DNA from: Bythopirellula sp.
Lineage (GTDB): Bacteria; Planctomycetota; Planctomycetia; Pirellulales; Lacipirellulaceae
Assembly (NCBI GenBank): GCA_028285205.1
Contig: JANQQA010000272.1
Span: 1 to 37,498 of the forward strand
DNA length: 37,498 nucleotides
Reading direction: 5' to 3'
In this document: positions 1 through 7,638 of the stretch, piece after piece
Numbering within the stretch: the stretch's first letter is position 1
Layout: each line of letters begins with the position of its first letter
The notes under the pieces: generated by a model
Told to the model about the DNA's origin: nothing
Databases searched by the model: none
Seen by the model: the letters and a program-made list of their open reading frames with translations, nothing else
Translations under genes and position numbers: made by a program

Positions 1-596
1 AGTCCTGCCTGGAAATCATAAGCCAAGTGAACCAGATTATCCCGGCCAAAAACGCCCAGACGGATACCGTACTGGTCGAGCCACGCTTCGAACGACGCGG
101 AGGACTCCGGTTCGAAGCGAATTTTCCAGCGCTGCCACCGCGGGACTCGCTCGAAGACCCCGTCGCTACCCTCACCTGCCATACGGGAATCGCCAAGCCC
201 TTTGCCCTTACCCGCCTCCTTTTCCGCGTCGAGCATCTCGTCGGAAAGCAGCACCTCATTGAGTGACGCGGCTGCTGTCAGCGCGTCAAGCGTGTCTTGG
301 AGTTGAGGCTCCGTTAGGTCAGGAGCGTCCTCGATTCCTGGAGGCTCCGGTTCTTGGGCCAGGCCTTGATTCGCATTGGGACTGGTCGCTTCCACCGGAA
401 CAACCGGAATTGGCTCGATCGTAGGATACTGCCTAGTGGCGAAAAAGACGACGAGCAACCCCGTGACCGTCGCACCGATTAAGATCAACAAGGCAATGAG
501 CAAAGTCGCAGTTCGATCGTATGTGTTTACCTCAAGTTGGTACTTTCTCCGCGCGGAGCCAGTTGGAGAGCCAGTTGCTTGAAGTGAGTCTGACAT
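1..596 (-). CDS. Membrane-anchored hypothetical protein, C-terminus cut off by the window edge
   Basis: The frame is open from an ATG at 594-596 to the window edge and gives 198 residues with no stop. A short basic N-terminus (ARRKYQ) is followed by one hydrophobic segment at about residues 28-50 (LLIALLILIG...GLLVVFF), then a Pro/Glu-rich linker and a charged segment (DAEKEAGKGKG). The last part contains WKIRFEP and an aromatic-rich stretch with WLDQYGIRLGVFGRD. This looks like a single-pass protein with its bulk outside the membrane. It starts 49 bases after the squalene-cyclase-repeat gene on the same strand, so the two are probably cotranscribed. In planctomycetes such proteins often sit in ExbB/ExbD-type clusters, which would lie beyond position 1; that is inference from memory of gene order. 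The family is not recognised with certainty. Confidence 0.7.
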   Translation of the reverse strand, partial: MSDSLQATGSPTGSARRKYQLEVNTYDRTATLLIALLILIGATVTGLLVVFFATRQYPTIEPIPVVPVEATSPNANQGLAQEPEPPGIEDAPDLTEPQLQDTLDALTAAASLNEVLLSDEMLDAEKEAGKGKGLGDSRMAGEGSDGVFERVPRWQRWKIRFEPESSASFEAWLDQYGIRLGVFGRDNLVHLAYDFQAG

Positions 597-645
597 AAAC
601 CAAACGTTGTGCGAAGCAGTAGACTAATGCGGATCGACGGACACG

Positions 646-2328
646 CTATGGCAGCGGCGGTGCCGAGGGACGGACGATTCGATACCAGGACTTCCACTTG
701 TCGATTGCACTGAAGCGATCACTGTCTGTGAAATTATCGGGAAGACCAAAGCCCCTAAAGCGTCGGCTCACAAAGCGCAAGCCATCGCGCGCCTCACGGA
801 CTACGCGCTTATCCGGGTCGGTCAAGGCGTAGATCAGCGTTGGCGCAAAATCCAAGTCGCGCATCTTGGATAACGCACGCACAGCCAAGATGCGCCCGGA
901 TGGTGTTCCGCTCTTTACCAGTTGCTGCAATCGACGCGATTCGTCGGGACCGACGTTAGAGACTTGCAGAGCCAACGGATCGTTGACTAATGCTTCCAAC
1001 TCCGCGCTGCCATCACCGTCGAGCAGTGTCAGAAACTTGTCGATTTCCGTGGGCTTTTCTTCCGTCACGAGTCGCCCCTGTCGCATCTTCATGCGACTCA
1101 AATTGGCGCTCAAGCCGCGGCCACCTACCAGTGTGCCCTGACCCATATTCGCCTTGATACTCTTCTGTGTAGAACGCAGCAGAAACAGAATTGCGAAAGC
1201 GGTCGAACATGGCTGGCCCGACTTACCTTTCCAGCCACCTCCAGCAAGCTCAGTTTTCTTGAGGTATTCGTATCCTAGTTGGTACCAGCGCGGCTCCGGG
1301 TCGGGCGTACTAGAAAGCAATTCCTCGAAACTCTTGTACCGCTCAAGCGAATAGAGCATGTAGCTGGTGTATTCGGCGTCCCCAATCTCTTCCTCCGAGA
1401 AATTCTTATCGAACCAAGATTGCCCATCCGAAATCGCGTTGAGTACCCGGTCGCGATCCACACTCGTGCCTGAAAGCGTGCGCATTATGCTCTTGGCTTC
1501 CGGCTCAGCACGCGTGAGGACTGAAGAAGTTTCTTTCTGTTCAACAGGAACAGACGACAATGCGCCTTGCGGCTTTGTGAGCCCAAGGACGTTGCTAAAT
1601 ATCATCGTACTACCCAATCCTGCCGCGAGCATGCTCAAGGTGACCTTGCGCTGCTCAACGCGATCAAACGTCTCAGGAACTTTGCCTTGGTAGCCCCATG
1701 CGCCGCTTGGATCCTGCGTACGCAAGAGCCAGTTGAGACATGCATCGACTTTCTCCACTGGAGGCGCTTGACCGACTTGCAGCAGCTCCCAAAAACTGAG
1801 TGCAGCGTACTGAGTCTGTGAAGTGTCACCTGTGCGATAGGCATCGTAGCCCCATGCGCCGTTGGGCTTCTGCCGATTCCTCATGGCTCCGGCGAATCTC
1901 GCGATCGTGTCCCGATGCGCGGCGGCGTCTAGCTCACACAGGAAGATTAGCGCCAGACCGTTGCTGTAAACATCGGCGTCACGGGCTTGCTGAGAAGTGG
2001 TATTCTCGCACGCCTCAATCGCTCTCAAAACTTCAGGGTGATCTGGCGAATTGCCATCCTTGATAAATGCCAGAGCGACCAGGCACAACCCGCCTAACCG
2101 AGCTTCCTGATGCCCATTTAGCGACGCGAGACCGCGTACAACTAGTTGCCGGACTTCAGGGCTTTCGGGATTGACGGCCCCTGCTGATCTCGTGGTCACA
2201 AGGGTCACCAACACGGCCGTCAGTGATAGAAATAGGTGCAGATGACGTGCACCGATTGACAACCCGCTAGATTGTTGCCGGTTGGTCCTTGCAATCCGTT
2301 CCGCGCATAGACTCAAAGCGTCGTCCAT
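646..2328 (-). CDS. Prenyltransferase/squalene-oxidase-repeat protein with C-terminal HEAT-like region
   Basis: 560 residues. An N-terminal hydrophobic stretch at about residues 30-50 (LHLFLSLTAVLVTLVTT) is a signal or anchor. Repeats of the alpha/alpha-toroid type follow, with the marks of the squalene-cyclase/prenyltransferase fold: GAWGYDAYRTGDTSQTQYA, then WLLRTQDPSGAWGYQG and later GGGWKGKSGQPCSTAFAILFL. No DxDD or DCTAE catalytic motif of true terpene cyclases was seen, so an enzymatic cyclase role is unlikely. The last 100 residues look like HEAT repeats (RILAVRALSKM, DPDKRVVREARDGL), suggesting a protein-interaction surface. The gene is the first of a pair with the partial gene downstream. 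Upstream Shine-Dalgarno pairing is weak (GAAAG), so the start is only probable. Confidence 0.85.
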   Translation of the reverse strand: MDDALSLCAERIARTNRQQSSGLSIGARHLHLFLSLTAVLVTLVTTRSAGAVNPESPEVRQLVVRGLASLNGHQEARLGGLCLVALAFIKDGNSPDHPEVLRAIEACENTTSQQARDADVYSNGLALIFLCELDAAAHRDTIARFAGAMRNRQKPNGAWGYDAYRTGDTSQTQYAALSFWELLQVGQAPPVEKVDACLNWLLRTQDPSGAWGYQGKVPETFDRVEQRKVTLSMLAAGLGSTMIFSNVLGLTKPQGALSSVPVEQKETSSVLTRAEPEAKSIMRTLSGTSVDRDRVLNAISDGQSWFDKNFSEEEIGDAEYTSYMLYSLERYKSFEELLSSTPDPEPRWYQLGYEYLKKTELAGGGWKGKSGQPCSTAFAILFLLRSTQKSIKANMGQGTLVGGRGLSANLSRMKMRQGRLVTEEKPTEIDKFLTLLDGDGSAELEALVNDPLALQVSNVGPDESRRLQQLVKSGTPSGRILAVRALSKMRDLDFAPTLIYALTDPDKRVVREARDGLRFVSRRFRGFGLPDNFTDSDRFSAIDKWKSWYRIVRPSAPPLP

Positions 2329-2586
2329 CGGCGACTTTCTACCTTGCTGGCTACGGCCTGTTCCTGGAAAGTACTAGTCTGAATCGACATTCGAGTCACG
2401 ACCAAGCGAAAACGGCCGCGCCCTCCAAGTCGACCTCGGCCACGTATCTCCCGCAAATCCTGTCAATCGACGCCAGGCGGTGTTCTTCGCGTGCCTCTCT
2501 AGAAATCGTGCCTCTATCAAACATGGTAGCTCGCGCAAGCATAGAGTGTCAAGCAATCCCAGCCACCACCGCACGCGCATCACGAA

Positions 2587-2615
2587 TTGACACTTGCCTG
2601 CCTGCGACTTACTAT
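2587..2615 (+). promoter_or_regulatory. Sigma-70-like promoter of tRNA-Phe
   Basis: TTGACA at 2587-2592 is a perfect -35 box. It is followed after 17 bases by TACTAT at 2610-2615 (4 of 6 against TATAAT); an overlapping TATAGT at 2613-2618 is 5 of 6 but 20 bases away. The predicted start near 2622 leaves a leader of about 47 bases before the tRNA. Confidence 0.6.
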
Positions 2616-2635
2616 AGTGTGCTTCTCGCCAGAGA

Positions 2636-2655
2636 CACCTCGCGTCTGCGAGGTG
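2636..2655 (+). repeat. Perfect 8-bp hairpin in the tRNA-Phe leader
   Basis: CACCTCGC and GCGAGGTG pair perfectly around a GTCT loop. The hairpin ends 13 bases before the mature tRNA. It could be a 5' leader structure seen by RNase P or other processing nucleases. No T-run follows, so it is not a terminator. Confidence 0.5.
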
Positions 2656-2668
2656 AACTCTTACGGAC

Positions 2669-2741
2669 GGACAGATAGCTCAGTTGGTAGAGCACGGCCC
2701 TGAAAAGGCCGGTGTCGGCGGTTCGAGCCCGCCTCTGTCCA
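2669..2741 (+). tRNA. tRNA-Phe (anticodon GAA)
   Basis: A 73-base cloverleaf. The acceptor stem GGACAGA (2669-2675) pairs with TCTGTCC (2734-2740), and A2741 is the discriminator. The D-arm carries AGCTCAGTTGGTAGAGC. The anticodon stem CGGCC/GGCCG encloses the loop CTGAAAA with GAA as anticodon, which reads UUU/UUC. The T-arm has the usual GGTTCGAGCCC core. CCA is not encoded (the next bases are CT), so it is added after transcription. It has its own promoter and stands alone. Confidence 0.97.
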
Positions 2742-2817
2742 CTCGCTTCAATCTGTTGTCGATCGACACTTCGTGCTGACCGTCCCGTGTTGGGCGAGTG
2801 ATGGTTATTTCGCTGAT

Positions 2818-2833
2818 GTACCCCATGGGGTAC
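2818..2833. promoter_or_regulatory. Perfect 16-bp palindrome, possible operator
   Basis: GTACCCCATGGGGTAC equals its own reverse complement over all 16 bases. Its layout, TACCCC then GGGGTA, resembles operators known for the CsoR/RcnR/CstR repressor family, but no such regulator gene lies in the window. It sits 77 bases past the tRNA and about 850 bases before nagB, so the gene it would control is unclear. Confidence 0.3.
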
Positions 2834-3549
2834 GTTTCGACAGAAGCCACCGCATGTCCACCCCTTCTGTTCCCTGGTATTCTCACCAGCGTGAGATCGT
2901 ATCGACCTGAATTCCACATCGCTGGTCGGACGAGCGACCTCGGTGTCTATCGGTCACCCGAGCTAAGAGCAACGTATGCTCAGCTCAATTCGGGCTTACT
3001 TGCCATCGGGAGCATTCCGAGCGAAGCTCATCGAACTTCCTCCGATCAACGACATCATAGTCGGCTGTCTTTCTTGTTGCCGACGGTATGCCTGCTGAGA
3101 GATACGAACATGCCTGTCAAGCGACCAAGTCTCTACGACGCGTCGCAGGCAGCTCGTCGCCTTAGTAAGTTTGGGCCAAAGCGACTGAAAGCCGTTCGCA
3201 GTCAGATAAAGGTCTCAGCCGTGTCCATATCAGCGCGCAAATCCGACGGATTGCATATATGCTCCGCTGATGAAGAGTTGATTGACGGAGGAGCGCTCTT
3301 GCTTCTCAACTCAGTGAGCAATCTGCCGGATGGCGGAAAGTACGCTCAGCTAATACGACCGCGACTGCGGAAAAGGCGAACCACCGAGTCAATAAACCGA
3401 AGTCGCGACTCGTGCCAACCAGATGATCGGATGCGTCAATCTTTCACACTAAATGTCAATGTCAAGACAATCGGTGTAGGCCGAGGAAAGCGCCGACGAA
3501 GAAACTGTGCACCCGAACACCGATTGAACCATCTCTGCCAACATCCTGA

Positions 3550-3577
3550 TTGATAAGGTGTGCGATCCTGATACACT
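3550..3577 (+). promoter_or_regulatory. Candidate promoter of the nagB operon
   Basis: TTGATA at 3550-3555 (5 of 6 against TTGACA), a 16-base spacer, and TACACT at 3572-3577 (4 of 6 against TATAAT). It would give a leader of about 100 bases before the GTG of nagB. A partial dyad around TTGATCAA (3666-3673) just before the ribosome binding site might be an operator. Confidence 0.4.
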
Positions 3578-3686
3578 ATGCATGGCGTGTTGGTTTCGCC
3601 TCGCAACGTAGCGTCCACGGGGCAAACCAAGGCAGCGCTTGATTCATATTTGGAAGAACTTAACTTGATCAATTAAGGAGCACATC

Positions 3687-4439
3687 GTGGATGTTCGCAT
3701 CGAACAGACGAAAGTGGCGCTGGGTCAGGCTGCCGCTGAGATTGCTGCCAACAATATTCAGGAGGCGATTCGTACTCGCGGCAACGCGAATCTGATTCTC
3801 GCGACCGGTGCCAGTCAGTTTGAAATGCTTGAGGCCCTGACCAAGTTGGATCTACCGTGGAATCAGGTCACGTGTTTTCATTTGGACGAGTACATCGGAG
3901 TTCCAGATACCCATCCGGCGAGTTTTCGACGGTATTTGCAGGAGCGTTTCGTGGATCAAGTGGATGGTCCGAATGAGTTTCATTGGGTGCGAGGTGACCA
4001 GGGAGATCCGCAGGCTGAATGCGATCGGGTTGGTGCAATCATTGAGCAGCACCCGATTGATGTTGCCTGCATCGGAATTGGCGAGAATGGCCACCTCGCA
4101 TTCAATGATCCTCCTGCCGATTTCGAAACGACGGCGCCGTATCTTGTGGTCGAACTTGATGACGCGTGTCGTCAGCAGCAGTTCGGCGAAGGCTGGTTTC
4201 CTAGTTTCGATGACGTCCCGAAGTTGGCGATCAGCATGTCCATTCAGCAGATCCTAAAATCGACGACCATCGTTTGCACGGTACCTGACGAGAGGAAGGC
4301 GAAAGCTGTGCAAGGAGCGGTTCAGGGCCCGGTGACGCCCGAAGTGCCCGCCTCGATTCTTCAACGGCACTCCAGCACACATCTTATGCTCGACGCTCCA
4401 GCGGCCAGCTTGCTGGCTGGCGGCATCAAGGACGGCTGA
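3687..4439 (+). CDS. nagB: Glucosamine-6-phosphate deaminase
   Basis: 250 residues, near the usual length of about 240-265. The enzyme converts glucosamine-6-phosphate to fructose-6-phosphate plus ammonia, the last step of amino-sugar catabolism, in the cytoplasm. Family marks visible: [13 protein letters not shown] in the N-terminal phosphate-binding part, HLDEYIG with the conserved Asp, [14 protein letters not shown] with the active-site His, and PDERKAKAV near the C-terminus. The start is GTG: AAGGAG at 3675-3680 lies six bases ahead, and the nearby ATG at 3691 is out of frame. It is the first gene of an operon; nagA begins 10 bases after its stop. Confidence 0.95.
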   Translation: MDVRIEQTKVALGQAAAEIAANNIQEAIRTRGNANLILATGASQFEMLEALTKLDLPWNQVTCFHLDEYIGVPDTHPASFRRYLQERFVDQVDGPNEFHWVRGDQGDPQAECDRVGAIIEQHPIDVACIGIGENGHLAFNDPPADFETTAPYLVVELDDACRQQQFGEGWFPSFDDVPKLAISMSIQQILKSTTIVCTVPDERKAKAVQGAVQGPVTPEVPASILQRHSSTHLMLDAPAASLLAGGIKDG

Positions 4440-4449
4440 GCTTATCGCC

Positions 4450-5376
4450 ATGCAAGAGAGCACCGGCTACATCGATTTACAGGTGAACGGATTTGCCGGT
4501 GTGGATTTCAACAGCGATGGTCTGTCGGCAGAGTCTCTGCAGCGCGCATGTCAAGCGTTACGTGACGACGGCGCCGCCGGTTTCCTGCCGACGATTATCA
4601 CGGCCGAAGTTGCTGCAATGGAACGCCGTCTCGCACAACTCGTCGACTTGCGTCGTCAGCTTCCGCTAGCGCAAGAGATGATTCTCGGGTTCCACATAGA
4701 GGGTCCATTTATCAGCCCGGAATCCGGATTCGTCGGTGCGCATCCCGTTCAATCTGTCCGTCCCGCAAGTCTGCCGGACCTCAAGCGGCTGTTGGAGGCG
4801 GCTGACGGTTTGACGAAGATCGTAACGCTTGCACCAGAGTGCGATACCGACTATCGCTTGACCCGTTACCTTACGGAGCAACACATAGTCGTCTCGGCCG
4901 GCCACTGCAATCCAAGCCTTGAGCAATTGGATGCCGCCATCGATGCAGGACTGAAGATGTTCACGCACTTGGGCAACGGTTGTGTCGCCCAAGTGGATCG
5001 CCATGACAACATCATCCAACGAACGCTGAGTCGCGCGGACAAGCTGTGGATTAGCTTCATCGCAGATGGGTTACACGTGCCCTTGTTTGCATTGAAGAAT
5101 TACGTGGCTGCTGCCGGAATCGACAACTGTGTCGTGGTGAGCGACGCGATCTCGGCGGCCGGCCTTGGGCCAGGGCGCTACCCGGTAGGCGATCAGACGA
5201 TCTACGTCGACGAACAAAGACGCACGCACACCGAGGGCGGAAAGTACCTTGCCGGATCCGCGACGAGCATATCGTTGATGGCAGACCATCTACGGCACGA
5301 CCTGGGTCTGGCGGACGGAGAAATTGCTCAGCTCACGACGCTTGGCCCGCGAGTGATTATTGACAGCACGACATGA
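4450..5376 (+). CDS. nagA: N-acetylglucosamine-6-phosphate deacetylase, short form
   Basis: 308 residues, clearly shorter than the usual 370-400. It removes the acetyl group from GlcNAc-6-phosphate to feed NagB. Motifs of the amidohydrolase barrel are present: YIDLQVNGFAGVDFN, GFHIEGPFISPE with the metal-binding Glu, SAGHCNPS and FTHLGNG with metal/substrate His residues, FIADGLHV, and VSDAIS with the catalytic Asp. The protein begins directly at the first barrel strand and ends soon after the LAGSA segment. It therefore lacks the small beta-sandwich domain normally built from the N- and C-termini, including the usual terminal segment with GxIxxGxxAD. It lies between nagB and the symporter gene. 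Confidence 0.9.
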   Translation: MQESTGYIDLQVNGFAGVDFNSDGLSAESLQRACQALRDDGAAGFLPTIITAEVAAMERRLAQLVDLRRQLPLAQEMILGFHIEGPFISPESGFVGAHPVQSVRPASLPDLKRLLEAADGLTKIVTLAPECDTDYRLTRYLTEQHIVVSAGHCNPSLEQLDAAIDAGLKMFTHLGNGCVAQVDRHDNIIQRTLSRADKLWISFIADGLHVPLFALKNYVAAAGIDNCVVVSDAISAAGLGPGRYPVGDQTIYVDEQRRTHTEGGKYLAGSATSISLMADHLRHDLGLADGEIAQLTTLGPRVIIDSTT

Positions 5377-5409
5377 ACCAACGCTATCTAGAGTGAAGGT
5401 AATATACAA

Positions 5410-7584
5410 ATGACGTCCTTAGACTACGCCGTGCTCATCGGCTACTTCGTACTCATGGCGGCGATTGGTTTCGTCTGCATGCGCCGCGTCCACGGCCAAG
5501 AGGACTTTTTTCTCGGTGGTCGAGGATTTGGCAAGCTGCTGCAGACATTTGCTGCCTTTGGTGCTGGCACGGGGTCTGGCGATCCGGTCAACACTGGTCG
5601 GACGACGTTTACGAGTGGTATGAGCGGCATGTGGAGCGTGATGTATTGGCTGTTCGTCACACCGTTCTACTGGATCACAGCCATTTGGTATCGTCGCATG
5701 CGCCATACGACACTCGGGGATTGGTTTACCGAGCGATACGAATCGCGACGCCTCGGCGCGGCCTACGCGTTGTTTGGGATCTTCTTCCTGGTGACCTACG
5801 GGTCGATGATGTTTTCCGCGGTCGGCAAGGTTGCTGCACCGCTGGTGAGTAGCGGGGTCGCTCAGGCAGCGGAGGACGCGATTGGCATTGAGTACAAGCT
5901 CGTCCCCGTGATCGGCGTAATCGTATTCATTTATGGCGCTGCCGGAGGACTGCGAGCTGCTTACTTCACAGACTTGATTCAAGGCCTCTGCATCCTGCTG
6001 CTATCGATCTTGCTCATTCCTTTCGGACTGTGGGCGTTAGTGGAACGATTTGGCGATCCCAATACGATGGGTCTGGTTGATGGGTTTCGAATCATGCATG
6101 AGCAAGTGCCCGCCGAGTTCTTCTCGGTCGTCGGCACCAGCAACAGCAGCGAGTTTCCGTTGCATTTCATCGCAGCGGTCGTGTTGATCAACTTGATCAC
6201 CGTCGTAGTTCAGCCACACTTCATAATCACTGGCGGCGGTTCCGCCGAGAACGAGCATAGCGCGCGCGTTGGCCTCGTCGTTGGCAACTTCCTAAAGCGG
6301 TTCTGCACGATCGGGTGGGTACTGACAGCTTTGATTGCACTGGCGCTGTTCGCCAACAATCCAGAACTGGTCGAGGATCCCGACAAGACATGGGGCATTG
6401 CCTCGCGCGAACTGCTTGGGGATGGGTTTCGAGGGTTGATGCTCGCGTGCTTGTTGGCAGCTTTGATGAGTTCGATTGATGTCTACATGATTGTCGGATC
6501 GGCGCTGGTCGTACGGAACATCTATGTGCCGTTCGTCAATCCGGAAGCAAGCGAAGATCAATGCCTGCGGATTGCGCGAATTACTGGCGCTGTTGTCGTC
6601 GGCGGATCAGTCTTGTTGTCGCTAGCGATGATGAATGTGTTTCAGCAGTTGAAGCTCACGTGGATCGTTCTAGTACCGATTGCCGCGCCGTTCTGGATCG
6701 GAATGTGGTGGCGTCGCGCTACCACCACGGCTGCGTGGTTTACTGCTGGGCTCTGCCTGCTCACGTTTTTCATCCTGCCCTGGTTTGCTCCTTTGGTGGC
6801 ACCAGACCTGCGAACCAATCAGGACCTCACACAACTTACACCGTTCATCGAGACAACCTCCAGCCGCCTGGCCGCGCCTACCGATGTCGCTCAACGAGAA
6901 GCGGCGATTGAGCTGTGGGATCAACGCTACGGTCAAGCAGAGCGAAACGCGCAGATCCCACCGCGTCCACAGCCACTCGCGGTCGGCGATACGCTCACCG
7001 AGACGAAGCAAGGCGGCGGCTACTCCATTTACTGGACCGGGCCTGTCGTCCCCGTCAACGAGCAAGGCGAGGCGATGAGCGAAGTAACACCAACGGTGGT
7101 CAGCGAGTCTACGGATGAGGAGTCCGGGGTCGTGACCATCGAGAAACGCTACGCAGAGGATGTCCGTCTGATGGGGACCGGCCAGTTTCGGATCGACTAT
7201 CTGCTGTTCAAAGTCCTGCAAGTTGACCTGACGCGGTTCTCCAAGTCGACCCTGCAGACGCTCGATCTGTTGCCGAAGATCGTGATTCCTTTCCTGGTGA
7301 TGATCGTCGTCAGCTGGGTGACACGTCCGAATTCACAGGCCGCGCTCGACCGATATTACGCGAAGATGAAGACGCCCGTCCTGGGAGATGCTGAACAGGA
7401 TGCAGCTGAGCTAGAACGGTCCTACCAGCACCCTGACCGATTTGACGGCAAACAGCTCTTCCCCGGTACGCAGTTGGAGATCCAAACGCCCACGCGATTG
7501 GACGTGATTGGCTTCGTCGTCAGTCTGGCAACTTGCTTTGCTGTGATCGGACTCGCTATCCTGATTGCCGGGATCGGTGCTTAG
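5410..7584 (+). CDS. Sodium:solute symporter (SSS family) with large hydrophilic insertion
   Basis: 724 residues with many hydrophobic helices. The N-terminus (LDYAVLIGYFVLMAAIGF, then EDFFLGGRGFGKLLQTFAAFGAGTGSGD) is typical of the SSS family, which couples Na+ entry to uptake of sugars, amino acids or similar solutes. From about residue 465 to 600 there is a mostly hydrophilic stretch (from APDLRTNQ to about FRIDYLLF) followed by more membrane segments, much longer than the usual loops. Its position after nagBA suggests it imports GlcNAc or a related sugar, which is inference. It begins 33 bases after nagA; the Shine-Dalgarno sequence AAGG is about 10 bases upstream of the ATG. Confidence 0.9.
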   Translation: MTSLDYAVLIGYFVLMAAIGFVCMRRVHGQEDFFLGGRGFGKLLQTFAAFGAGTGSGDPVNTGRTTFTSGMSGMWSVMYWLFVTPFYWITAIWYRRMRHTTLGDWFTERYESRRLGAAYALFGIFFLVTYGSMMFSAVGKVAAPLVSSGVAQAAEDAIGIEYKLVPVIGVIVFIYGAAGGLRAAYFTDLIQGLCILLLSILLIPFGLWALVERFGDPNTMGLVDGFRIMHEQVPAEFFSVVGTSNSSEFPLHFIAAVVLINLITVVVQPHFIITGGGSAENEHSARVGLVVGNFLKRFCTIGWVLTALIALALFANNPELVEDPDKTWGIASRELLGDGFRGLMLACLLAALMSSIDVYMIVGSALVVRNIYVPFVNPEASEDQCLRIARITGAVVVGGSVLLSLAMMNVFQQLKLTWIVLVPIAAPFWIGMWWRRATTTAAWFTAGLCLLTFFILPWFAPLVAPDLRTNQDLTQLTPFIETTSSRLAAPTDVAQREAAIELWDQRYGQAERNAQIPPRPQPLAVGDTLTETKQGGGYSIYWTGPVVPVNEQGEAMSEVTPTVVSESTDEESGVVTIEKRYAEDVRLMGTGQFRIDYLLFKVLQVDLTRFSKSTLQTLDLLPKIVIPFLVMIVVSWVTRPNSQAALDRYYAKMKTPVLGDAEQDAAELERSYQHPDRFDGKQLFPGTQLEIQTPTRLDVIGFVVSLATCFAVIGLAILIAGIGA

Positions 7585-7638
7585 GCAGCGATCCATATCG
7601 TCGGCACATTCGCCCGCTCAACCACGAGGAGTGCATCG

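Larger units (their letters stand above)
2329..2668. other. Divergent intergenic region, no gene seen
   Basis: 340 bases lie between the start of the squalene-cyclase-repeat gene (minus) and tRNA-Phe (plus). Short open frames here have no recognisable protein features. The right end holds the tRNA promoter and a leader hairpin. I could not fix a promoter for the minus-strand gene. Confidence 0.6.
2742..3686. other. Long intergenic region between tRNA-Phe and nagB, no convincing gene
   Basis: 945 bases. An open frame of 251 codons runs across 2798-3553 on the plus strand, but its translation has irregular composition, no domain motif and a poor start context, so I do not call it a gene. The region holds a perfect 12-bp palindrome (TGTCGATCGACA, 2757-2768), a perfect 16-bp palindrome (2818-2833) and, at the right end, the likely nagB promoter. 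There is no integrase or direct repeat of the tRNA 3' end that would mark an island. Confidence 0.6.

Noticed and set aside
2680..2919. 79-codon frame on the minus strand crossing tRNA-Phe
   Set aside because: Its end (GLEPPTPAFSGPCSTN) is the antisense of the tRNA and a well-known false gene.
2798..3553. Open frame of 251 codons on the plus strand
   Set aside because: It begins close to a palindrome without a ribosome binding site. The translation has no domain, is rich in Arg and Ser in an irregular way, and the end is a run of basic residues. A chance frame in GC-rich DNA is more likely.
5419..5982. Frames of 187 and 183 codons opposite the symporter gene (5419-5982 and 6670-7221)
   Set aside because: They are antisense shadows; the symporter frame has clear membrane helices and family motifs.
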